The translations under genes and the position numbers were made by a program. Under the pieces are notes generated by a model. It was not told the origin of the DNA. It saw only the letters and a list, made by a program, of their open reading frames with translations, and ran no database searches. Below, piece by piece: positions 23,715-31,783 of a stretch of 64,000 bases of DNA. The DNA comes from Durusdinium trenchii (taxonomy: Eukaryota > Sar > Dinophyceae > Suessiales > Symbiodiniaceae). Where the stretch lies: positions 434,582-498,581 of the forward strand of contig CAXAMN010026395.1 in assembly GCA_963970005.1 (NCBI GenBank), given 5' to 3'. Position 1 is the stretch's first letter. Each line of letters opens with the position of its first letter.

Positions 23715-23945
23715 TGCATGGGAGGTGTACTCGAAAAGCTGGTGGATGGGCTTGTACAATCACATCACAGCAAAACGCCATATTGGGTGGTCCAATTCTT
23801 GGATCATATCGCTATTGGACTTGGGTCGCCTATGCCGCAGTAGGTGCAAGACTCTTGGGTTGGGGCAAGCCAAATCAGCACGCACTTACTTGAAGAATGG
23901 AAAGAAGAAGTATGTTGGGACACCCCTTTTGCGCAGAACAGGGTT
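23715..23945 (+). CDS. Unit A: methyltransferase-like motif VIII exon
   Basis: Reads EVYSKSWWMGLYNHITAKRH, then IGWSNSW, where the core NHITAKRHIGWSNS resembles motif VIII (YGVPQ.R.R.FIVGS) with the basic pair KRH in place of QRR. It continues through ARTYLKNGKKKYVGTPLLRR. The downstream boundary is not resolved. It completes the I-IV-VI-VIII order across four exons, the main reason for the methyltransferase-like call. Confidence 0.45.
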
Positions 23946-24109
23946 GGGGTCTTAGTTGTTGAGTGTGCTCATATTCCATTTCAGCAAGAATCAACCTGGA
24001 GCGTACTGTGCAGATCTGTGCAGAATGTTGCTTTTTGTTGAAATCTCTGAGTGGATTTGGTAGGACTGTTGGTATCCTTTCTCAATCTCGCATTTCACAG
24101 CCATTTCAC

Positions 24110-24367
24110 TTCCGGCCCAGGACATATCCGCCTTTGTTTGGGAAGAAGCTGGCACGCTTGCACAGGCTTTTTTGTAAGAAGAAATGCCCACCCAAAGCGG
24201 TTGATCCAGATGTTGTCGGAGCGCCCCTAATTCCATGGTTTAAATCCTTGGAATGGGGCGACATGTGGGATGATGGCAATTTATATTCCTGTCTAAGCTG
24301 GCTCCGTGGGTCTCAACACCTCAACCTTGGAGAGTGGCGAGATGCTTTCCCACGGAAAATTCAATAA
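24110..24367 (+). CDS. Unit A C-terminal exon with stop
   Basis: Reads YPPLFGKKLARLHRLFCKKK, then IPWFKSLEWGDMWDDGNLYS and LNLGEWRDAFPRKIQ followed by TAA at 24,365-24,367. From memory, an ending of this kind (W.D.WDD, a single-residue-spaced RG.Q.LN, E.R..FP) is typical of dinoflagellate proteins containing the methyltransferase-like block. The stop separates unit A from unit B. The acceptor is probably near 24,107. Confidence 0.5.
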   Translation, partial: FRPRTYPPLFGKKLARLHRLFCKKKCPPKAVDPDVVGAPLIPWFKSLEWGDMWDDGNLYSCLSWLRGSQHLNLGEWRDAFPRKIQ

Positions 24368-24709
24368 CTTCCTAGCAGGAGTTGTCTTGACCTGCTGCCC
24401 AAGGGAAAGAAACAGGTGAGATTTGATGAGATTTGAGGATTCATGACGGTTCCAAGCTTCACATTTGCACCTCAAAACTGGGCCCCCCATGTCGACCCTA
24501 AATCTGGGATTGCAATTGGGTTCTATTGGAACCGCTGGTGGACTGGAGTGCTGTAGCTCCTTTTTGGGCCTGTATCATCTTGAAGCCTTTAAAACCTTAC
24601 CTGGTGAGTTCTGTTTTGGGTGTGGGTGGTCCCCTATACTAGTGAAGAAGGCAACCACAATGCTAACCCTCATCAAGACCATGTCACACAATCTTTAGAG
24701 TTTTTTGGT

Positions 24710-24870
24710 CGTAACTTATACCTACGTATGACCTACGTAGGGCTACGTAGAGGCTACGTATGCCCACCCGTAGGCCAACCCGTAGGCCGTAAAGGGATGT
24801 AATTACACGTAAAAACCCATAAAAAACCGTCGTGTTTTACGTATGCACGGCGTATTTTTCTTGGTTTTTA
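24710..24870. repeat. CGTA-rich block between units A and B
   Basis: About a dozen CGTA motifs, including several TACGTA palindromes, then CCCGTAGG, CCGTAAAG, TTACGTATG and GGCGTATTTTT. It lies 343 nt after the stop of unit A. Spacing to the left and right CCGTATTTT blocks is about 6.9 and 7.0 kb, so it may mark the join of two elements or the terminator/promoter zone shared by both genes. Confidence 0.6.
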
Positions 24871-25073
24871 GATAATGTATTTTCTTGCAGTTTTGATCAA
24901 AATATGAGTGTCCCTGTACAAAAGACTTGCCTGTATATTGTTGTTGACTTACAACACAAATGTTCTTAACCTCTGGCAGGCTTTCCTACCATCCCATCAA
25001 CCCTTACCAATCTGGATCCTCCTCAGGGATCCCGGCTCTCAGTGCTATAGCTTCCTGTGCGCACGGTGCTGGC

Positions 25074-25785
25074 ATGGCATTGAGAAGGCAAACAATGCCT
25101 TCACGCTCTTTCTCCGGTAGTGAGCTAGTGGAATCTCATGAGAAACTTTTGCAAGTTAAGAGGGAACGAGAAGATGTGAGCGATCTTCAAGACAGAATCC
25201 AGGAGACTTGGAACAATGGTGGGTATTTGTTGCATGTGGATGTTGCAAAATGAAAGGAAGTTAACAAGTTGTTTTGTAACATTTCAGTGGTCTCATCTTA
25301 GGAGTATGAACGGGAGATCAAGGCACTCAAAGCTCAGGCCAAACAGGAAGAGGCCGGTCAGTTTCTTTGGCAGTACATTGCTGGTATCTCTAAGATGCAT
25401 ACAAGTAACATTTAACATTAAGCTGCTCAGGCCCAAAAACTTGCAGAAGGTGAGACCCAACCAGTGCCTTGATAGAACCCTATCATCGGAAGTGCATGTG
25501 CTGTGGCCCCTTTGCAGAACCATTCCACAACTGCACTGCTTAGGCTTCTCCGGCTGAAGTCCGTCGTGCTTGTACTGCTACCAAGGCCAAGGCAGCCCCT
25601 AAGATGGCCCCTCCGGATGGTGATGACCCTGGTTCTAGCAGTGGAAGGAAACCCAAGCCCCGAGCCCCCCCAGTTCCAGCCAGACCTGCATCCGAGACAT
25701 CATCTGCACCAGAGTCAACTGGAGATGACCTCAATGGAGACATGCACAAGGAAATGGAGCAGCTCCGGAAGGCCCATCACCAATA
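25074..25785 (+). CDS. Unit B front exons: coiled coil and Pro-rich linker
   Basis: The candidate start is ATG 25,074 (MALRRQTMPSRSFSGSELVE). At least four coding pieces follow: to about 25,218 (ESHEKLLQVKREREDVSDLQ), 25,302-25,360 (EYEREIKALKAQAKQEEA), a 19-nt piece near 25,432 (AQKLAE) and 25,552-25,785 (ASPAEVRRACTATKAKAAPK, then KPKPRAPPVPARPASETSS). The first two form heptad-type coiled coil and the last is Pro/Ser/Ala-rich and probably disordered. Introns are short (80-100 nt) with AG acceptors. The exact start and some donors are unresolved. Confidence 0.5.
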
Positions 25786-25881
25786 CATGCGTGTGCATTT
25801 TTGTGTTTACAAGCAAAACCACACGTGTGTGTGTGTGTGTCTTGTGTGCTGCATATGCATTCTTGTTTTTTGTTCATCTGT

Positions 25882-26270
25882 AGGCAAATCGACAGCTGAT
25901 GCTTTGAAGACACCCCCTTCTAAACGGGCTTTTTCACCAGCCACTTCTGCCCCAAAGAATGCCAAGAAAGAAGCTCGAATGAACCCTGGTGCTTCAAACC
26001 CCGGTAAGAAGTCAGGAGAGATGGATGATGATGCTCAGGTTGAAGCTTCTGAGAATGAAGCTTCTGTTGAGCAGGGCTCTGTTCATGAATCGGAGCCGGA
26101 CACCCGTTCTCGTACTGTGAGCAAGTCGAAAGACATGCCCCCTAGTGAGGAGGCTGCAGAGGCACGTTTAAGGAGACTTTGTGAAATGAAGCCTTCTGGA
26201 AAATGCAATGGAAGTGCATCAGCGTTGGGCCCGTGGAGGGTCTTCCAGGGCTGAGTTGATGGCTGAGCTT
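25882..26270 (+). CDS. Unit B exon with internal frame break
   Basis: Begins GKSTADALKTPPSKRAFSPA after TCTGTAG and runs through a Ser/Glu-rich region to RLRRLCEMKPSGKC. From about 26,210 the sensible reading continues in another frame as EVHQRWARGGSSRAELMAEL, then ERVGFDK at an AAG|GTCCGA donor. No splice pair explains the switch, so an indel of non-multiple-of-three length near 26,203-26,212 is likely. That would make this copy a pseudogene unless it is an assembly error. The second frame fits the following exon (AKFIATITKTSEK). Confidence 0.45.
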
Positions 26271-26390
26271 GAGCGGGTTGGCTTTGACAAGGTCCGAGCT
26301 GACATGTTTGCCTGCTTTGCTTAGACTAGTCATTATTCAAGTTGCATTTTTACAACATCCTTAACCATCCCTTTTCATCAATCTATCCAG

Positions 26391-26886
26391 GCCAAGTTCA
26401 TCGCTACCATCACCAAAACATCTGAGAAGGTGGCAAGGTCAAACCGCCGGAGGAAGCGAGCATGGCTCACACAGGATGCTATGAAGAAGAAACAACAGTG
26501 GTCAGCGTCCCCCCGCATGAACTGTGTGATACTGTGCTATGTGTTGGAGCAGGGTTTGTATCACAGTGTTTCAGATTTTGCCTTGCATGCTGCAATGCAA
26601 TGTGGGGAATGCCACCTTCAACCCAGGTCATACATCAAGGATGTGATTGCGTACTGTGAAAAAACACCCTCACCTGTGGAAGCTGCTAGTTGGCACAAGA
26701 AACCAATGCAGGCTTACCATGTGTTCTTTAGAGAATGCCTGTTATTGTGAACCCATACCCAAATTGCTAATTTCTAAGGAAGGACCGCTACAACCCGAAG
26801 ATCAAGAAGTATCACGTCGTGGTTGATGAGGAGAACACGGATGAGGAAATCGAGGAAGAACGTGAGCGCCGCGAACAAACAAAGGC
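26391..26886 (+). CDS. Unit B exons: basic helical domain
   Basis: Three pieces: 26,391-26,499 (AKFIATITKTSEKVARSNRR, then RKRAWLTQDAMKKKQQW; donor CAGTG|GTCAGC), about 26,624-26,690 (SYIKDVIAYCEKTPSPVE) and 26,776-26,886 (KDRYNPKIKKYHVVVDEENT, then DEEIEEERERREQTK). The basic-Trp helix followed by Y.KDVIAYC and a YxV-type strand suggests one compact domain split by introns. I do not know its function. It follows the frame-broken exon directly. Confidence 0.45.
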
Positions 26887-26983
26887 AAGAACCATAACTA
26901 TCAGCAAACCGTTTGTACACATGATGCTCATAGATCATGTAAACTGTTTGCGCCAATTTAATCCCATGAGATCCCATGAGATC

Positions 26984-27600
26984 ACCCTTGAGGCATCGGC
27001 AGCGAAGGTCAAGTTCCAGACGCTGGGCAAAGTGGCCCTGGCCGCACCTGAACTTCCAGATTCCGATGTGGAAGAGGATGAGAAGGACAAGGCAACCCAA
27101 GTCAATTCTGGATGCAAGGCTGGGCCATGCCTCATGCTCTTGTGTTGATGGACGCATAATGTCATACTCTTGTGAGTGGGATGCTCGGGGGGTTATCATG
27201 TGGCAGGAGTATGAAAAGTTTGGGAAGTTTGCTCAATCCATCCTTTCTCGCCAAAGCAAGCTGACGGACCTGGTGCAACAACTCGAGACCGAGATGGGAT
27301 TTGTCGCTGACAAAGGGAAAGATGCTCCGGATGTCAAGCGGGCAGAAAAGCCCATGACCCAGCTGTTTCCAAATGTAATGTGTACCCATGCATGTAAACA
27401 CGGCTTTTCTTTAGCTTGCAGTATTATCAATTACATTGCCATACATTGCCCTCCTCTGGCCTAGGGCTATCGCTGGTCTTGATGATGCCATTGCAGTGTT
27501 GGAGAAACAGTATGAAGATGTGGAAAGTGTCCGCTCAGATGTGGCAGAATTGGATGGGGTTGAGTTGGCGGCTGATGACAAAAAAACGTTTCTGGGCTTC
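26984..27600 (+). CDS. Unit B exons: long coiled coil
   Basis: Reads EITLEASAAKVKFQTLGKVA, then PELPDSDVEEDEKDKATQV. After an intron it continues with EYEKFGKFAQSILSRQSKLT through LVQQLETEMGFVADKGKD (27,210-27,373) and, after a second intron, AIAGLDDAIAVLEKQYEDVE to ELAADDKKTF (about 27,468-27,590). The Leu/Ala heptads and charge pattern indicate coiled coil, probably for oligomerisation (inference). Exon edges are approximate. Confidence 0.4.
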
Positions 27601-28490
27601 TCAATGTTCTTTTGGGGGGGCATGCTGAGTTGTGCTTGGACAAATCCCAAACATTGTGCCTTGAGGCTGATTTCCCAGATCGATAGCCAAACCAAAAAAA
27701 ACCACTGTGGCGTGCCTTGGCTCACGGCTTGGGGGTTGCATGGACAATGTTGTAGCCGTTCATCGTGTCCTGGCACGGCCAAGGTGCACCAAGGTCACTA
27801 CGGCAGAGAACACAGCAAAGAGACTCACTTGCCTTGCGTTGTATTATGCTTTATCAAAGCGTGCATGCACCTTTTGCATTAGATGTTTACAGGGACTTGT
27901 TTGTTTCTAAAGCTGAGGAAGATTCTTCGCTCTATGCAGAAGAATCGGGAGGAGGATAACAAATGAGTGCCATGAATGCTGGGATCTAATTTGGTTTTCC
28001 AACAGCTGAAGGATTCAGTTTGCTGTTGGCCAGCTGAAGCTTTGGATTTGAGCTTGTGGGGAAACAAGCTATGCCTACCTAGAAGGGTCACCACGTGCAA
28101 AGCATGTGAAACGAGAACAAACAGTGAAAGATTGCTGCAGCTGCTTAACTCTGGATTTCTCCAACCCCATGCAGCACAAGAGGGTGATGTCACTTGGTTC
28201 ACTTGTCCTTCGTGCCAGGCAAGAACCGCCCAGTGAAGAGCCTCCTGGAGAACACTGCACGGCTTGTTGCCAGTGGAGCTGGGGGCCCAAAGTTCCAGCT
28301 CGTCCTTCACCCTCCCTTTGAGTCTTGTGCACGATGCTTTGCTAAGAGCCTACTGTTTCTTTCTGCAGCCATCAGCCATCTTCTTTTGGGTACAATGAGA
28401 AAGGTACATGCTGTAACTCTTACCAGGGCTTGTGTGCAAAACATTTGGAACATGTTGGAACTGTTCGCTGAACCTTTGCTACAGCCTAGC
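27600..28490 (+). other. Unresolved part of unit B
   Basis: Fragments of plausible coding exist (27,750-27,830, where the frame reading GQGAPRSLRQRTQQR looks natural; 28,205-28,330 reading PGKNRPVKSLLENTARLVAS) but frames and splice sites cannot be chained by eye. It probably contains two or three exons of unit B plus introns. No motif recognised. Confidence 0.3.
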
Positions 28491-28888
28491 CATGGATGGT
28501 TCCAACCCCGATGAGTCCGATGAGGATTTCTTGATTGAATTACTTTCCTACCAGTGCCCTCGCACGGGCCAAAAGAGGGTAGCAGGATTGGACAATCCAT
28601 GTGAAGCTCCAGAAGAAAAACGCATGAAGTCTTTTGGATCGAAATCCAACATCCAAACCCTTTTATGCTCATTGTTGATGTGGGCTTGTGATGTTTCAAC
28701 TTTCTCCCAATGCTTCACTGCCCAGCTAAGGATTAGTCCAGAAGAGCCCAAAATTGAACCAGGTTTCCCTATGGACTATGAAGAGATGCATATGGACTAT
28801 TTCACCAGAGGGGAAGGATGTGCCCTGGAACCCCGTCCTCGTCCACCTGCCACTCCTCTTCATCACATCATAGAGAAGGAACCTGGGC
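28491..28888 (+). CDS. Unit B exons upstream of the GIY-YIG-like domain
   Basis: Reads MDGSNPDESDEDFLIELLSY, then KRVAGLDNPCEAPEEKRMKS. After a presumed intron it continues as ELRISPEEPKIEPGFPMDYE, then MHMDYFTRGEGCALEPRPRP up to IIEKEPGQ. Acidic and Pro-rich, likely linker sequence. It ends just before the intron preceding the strongly conserved exon at 28,964. Confidence 0.4.
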
Positions 28889-28963
28889 AGTGCTCATGAG
28901 TTAGCATCCAATCTCCAATTAGTTCTCCAATTCTCTGGGTTTAGTTTTTCCTTTTTCTTGCAG

Positions 28964-29439
28964 GACAAGGAGGACTTTGTTGGAGCACTATTGAGCATTT
29001 CTGAAACATTCAAGACTGAGTCTTTTCAGTGGGACTTGGTGCAATCCTTGGGGGTTGTTGCCCGCTTTATGGCACAAAGTGCTGTAAAACCCACAGCTGG
29101 TAGGTTGCTGACGCATTGCCGGGAACAAATCACATGTTTCCGGGAGAAGATTGGACTCAAAGTTTGCATTTTCAAGATTGGTGTTTCAGAAAACCCCGTG
29201 TTCCGCTTTTCATCTTATGTAGAGAAGGGGTGTGAAACCATGTGGGTTCTTGCCACTTCCCAAAGTGTTGACCAAATCCATATGTTGGAGGCCGCATGTA
29301 TCCAAGAATATGCCAAGCATGTGGGCTGCAGAAACAAAGCTGGGTCAGGTGGTGAGGGAGGATTGAATAGAGTGGGGTCCTCCCCTCCTTATTACCTGTA
29401 TGTAGCAGGGGGGCGTGCAGATAAAACTGGCTGGGCAAT
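28964..29439 (+). CDS. Unit B: GIY-YIG-nuclease-like domain exon
   Basis: 476 nt, acceptor TTCTTGCAG, phase-2 GT donor. After a helical lead (DKEDFVGALLSISETFKTES) it reads VCIFKIGVSENPVFRFSSYV, MWVLATSQSVDQIHMLEAAC, then QEYAKHVGCRNKAGSGGEGG and PPYYLYVAGGRAD. KIG....NP..R is the core of the GIY-YIG superfamily in its T5orf172/MUG113-like form, with the Arg as catalytic candidate. LEAACIQEY supplies the helix with the metal-binding Glu and GCRN the terminal Asn. The classical GIY and YIG dipeptides are not both present. By family knowledge a DNA strand-cleaving activity is possible. It joins in frame to the transposase-like exon at 29,624 (ATC codon split 2/1). Confidence 0.6.
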
Positions 29440-29623
29440 GTGATGCCATTGTTTTCCGCTTTTGTTGGGTTTTGAGGTGCAAAGCACCATGCGACATGCG
29501 AGGGGATTACAGTTGGGAGCTGGCTTGGGAAAAGGTGTGGGTATCAATCATGGGGCAAGCTACTCATCACGATCCAGTTTCCTTAAGTCCATCCGGCTTT
29601 TGATTGGCCGAGGTCCCATGCAG

Positions 29624-30981
29624 CCATGTGGTGCAGCTTGCCAAGGCGGAAGTCAGGGAAAATGCAAATCCATCTCAAGCTATGAGACAGCTGGCTCGCA
29701 TCAATGAGGATGATGCAGAAGGTGCAGTCCACAAGCTGTTCAAAACTCATGGACTTGTTCCCCCAGTGGAGATCACTGAAGTAGACTTGGGCTTTCCCAA
29801 ACTGAACAAGTTTCCTGTTTTGAAGCTGACCGATTGGGTACAGTATTTGCTGGACAGTGGTCAGCTGTGGCGACAAATGACTGGCTGTAGCACGTATGAG
29901 AAAATGACCTCTGTTTTGACTGAATTTTGGAACCGGTTCCGAGTACTTTTCCCAGATCATGGCATTTTTGATCTGGCTTCGCAAGGGACATTAGATTTGG
30001 AATGTACTATTCCGGTCTACAGTCACACTGACGAAGGTCGCTCCTTGAAGAAGCAACCGATTTGGATGATAAGTGTTCATGGATGTTTGGGACGAGGCTC
30101 CCGGCCCTTTCTGGAGACTGGACGCGGCAAAGCTCCACTATTGCGCAACAGCATGGGCATGAACTTCACCGGGGGGGGCGTTCTCTACTCATTTTATTTT
30201 TGCAACCATGTTGAAGTCCGTTTCGGATTGCAATCCAGGAAGCCTAGACAAGCTCCTGGAACTCTTTGCAAAGGATGCAGAGGCGATGCTTCGCCAAGGT
30301 GTTACCTCAAAGGATCTCTCCAAACAGGTCTGGCTTTGCCACCTGAACACCAAGGGTGATTTGCCTGCATTGAGCCGCTTAGGTTCTTTCAAACGAACGT
30401 TCTTGAGAGCCCCAAAGGCACAGGCCAGCAAGAAGCCTGCTTCTGGGATTTGCCATCTGTGCCTCGCAGGAGTTGAAAGAGTCTCCAATAGATCCAGGAA
30501 TGAATCACCTTGGCCTTTTGAGGAACTTAGCATGCAGCCTGCGTGGCTGCAAACTCTTGGGCGAGAAGATCCCTGGGATGAGTTGCCTACCATCTTGCGG
30601 GGTGTAAGCATGGGAAACCGGCCGCTTCCTTTCTTCTTCGCAGTTGATTTGTGGCATTGTTACCATTTGGGCCTAGGCAAGCACTGGATTGCCTCATCAC
30701 TGGTGTCCATCATTGAGACCCTCCCTTTGCCCAATACAAACTCAGTTGTTGACAAGCTGGAGTGGGTGAATCAACGTCACCAAGAGTTCATTCGTGTGGA
30801 CAAACCTTGTGGGTGGATTCGAAAAATTGACAAAGACTACCTCAATTTTCCTTCATCCAATGTTTGCCCCATTGGCAGTTGGAACAAGGGGTCTGTTACT
30901 ACGCATCTTATGAAATTCTTGGAATGGCTTTGTGACCAACATGTTACAGGGAGAACCGATAGTGAGCTGCTCAGAAGTATT
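29624..30981 (+). CDS. Unit B: DDE-transposase-like region, part 1 (one-base frame break)
   Basis: Starts HVVQLAKAEVRENANPSQAM. It continues to CTIPVYSHTDEGRSLKKQPI, WMISVHGCLGRGSRPFLETG and NSMGMNFTGG, then, in the next frame, FSTHFIFATMLKSVSDC. A further segment reads KQVWLCHLNTKGDLPALSRL, SGICHLCLAG and FFFAVDLWHCYHLGLGKHWI, and it ends CPIGSWNKGSVTTHLMKFLE to LLRSI at a phase-0 GT donor. The frame changes exactly at a run of eight G (30,171-30,178). The D..H...LG..K...S pattern and the C..C pair resemble the catalytic and zinc segments of CMC/Plavaka-like DDE transposases. From memory the family is very abundant in dinoflagellates. The catalytic role is inferred. Confidence 0.6.
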
Positions 30982-31050
30982 GTTTCTTGGCTTTGCCCTC
31001 TTTGTTTAGCTTTCCGCTTTTGTTGGGGTTGTTCGTTCCTATGTTGCTAG

Positions 31051-31512
31051 GCTCGGTCGTTATGTGTGACATTTGCAACTGAGGATGTGGGTACAAAGGC
31101 GATGAACACAGCGCTTTCTGCCATGTTCAGTGAAGGGTTCTGGATCCGTGCCCACAAAGCCAAGAAGATCGCTCACTGGATTCTATGGTTTTTGTCAGCT
31201 TACCAAAAAGCTGCATACTTGACGTTCATGGCTGGGAAGAGTCGTTTTGCACTCATTCCAAAAGTACACTTCCTTCACCATGTTCCCATAGAACTCCTTT
31301 CCCAATGTGAAAGGGGCGAGTGGTGCATAAACCCACTGACTACTTCGTGTCAAATGCAGGAGGGGTTCATTGGAGCCCCTTCAAGGGTATCACGTAGAGT
31401 ATCAATTCGACAGGTCCATCTCAGGACTCTTCAGAGGTCCCTCCTAATCTGTCATGAGAGCTTGCAGGGAGCTCTATCTGACATCAGGGGCATGGATGCT
31501 TATGGTCCATGA
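31051..31512 (+). CDS. Unit B: DDE-transposase-like region, part 2, with stop
   Basis: Joins in phase 0 after TTGCTAG: ARSLCVTFATEDVGTKAMNT, then ALSAMFSEGFWIRAHKAKKI. It continues with FLSAYQKAAYLTFMAGKSRF, ALIPKVHFLHHVPIELLSQC and QEGFIGAPSRVSRRVSIRQV, ending GMDAYGP and TGA at 31,510-31,512. PK.HFLHH followed by a Q.E.FIG..SR.SRRV segment looks like the C-terminal end of the transposase core, where a third acidic residue (Glu of QEGFIG) would be expected. It is the last exon of unit B; the right CCGTATTTT block begins 210 nt downstream. Confidence 0.6.
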   Translation, partial: ARSLCVTFATEDVGTKAMNTALSAMFSEGFWIRAHKAKKIAHWILWFLSAYQKAAYLTFMAGKSRFALIPKVHFLHHVPIELLSQCERGEWCINPLTTSCQMQEGFIGAPSRVSRRVSIRQVHLRTLQRSLLICHESLQGALSDIRGMDAYGP

Positions 31513-31721
31513 TAGAGCAGGTGACACTTTCAGTTTGCACAACCCTTTTGAAGCCAAGCAGCATGGCTCGTGATGAGCTTGTCCACCGCACCGTCGAGGA
31601 TGAAATCAGGGAAGTGTGCTGAAGGATGTGTGGGGGGGAGGGTTCTTAAAAACAAGAGACTTGTGAAGGAGGAAATCCTCATCAATTTAGTCAATCACCT
31701 TCTGATCTGTAAAAACCTACA

Positions 31722-31783
31722 AAAGGCGTAAAGACAGGTTTTTTTGAAAGGGACGTATTTTGGCAGAAGGGGCCGTATTTGGA
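31722..31783. repeat. CCGTATTTT block, right boundary of the two-gene unit
   Basis: Reads AGGCGTAAAGACAGGTTTTT, GAAAGGGACGTATTTTGGC and AGAAGGGGCCGTATTTGG, a direct-orientation counterpart of 17,841-17,907. Beyond it, CTAGGTATATA (31,826-31,836) is the exact inverse of TATATACCTAG (17,795-17,805) just outside the left block. The inverted 11-mer lies in AT-rich DNA and could be chance. Confidence 0.65.

Noticed and set aside
17841..31783. LTR retrotransposon explanation for the direct flanking blocks
   Set aside because: No reverse transcriptase, integrase or protease motif was seen, blocks are only about 60 bp, and the genes contain introns.
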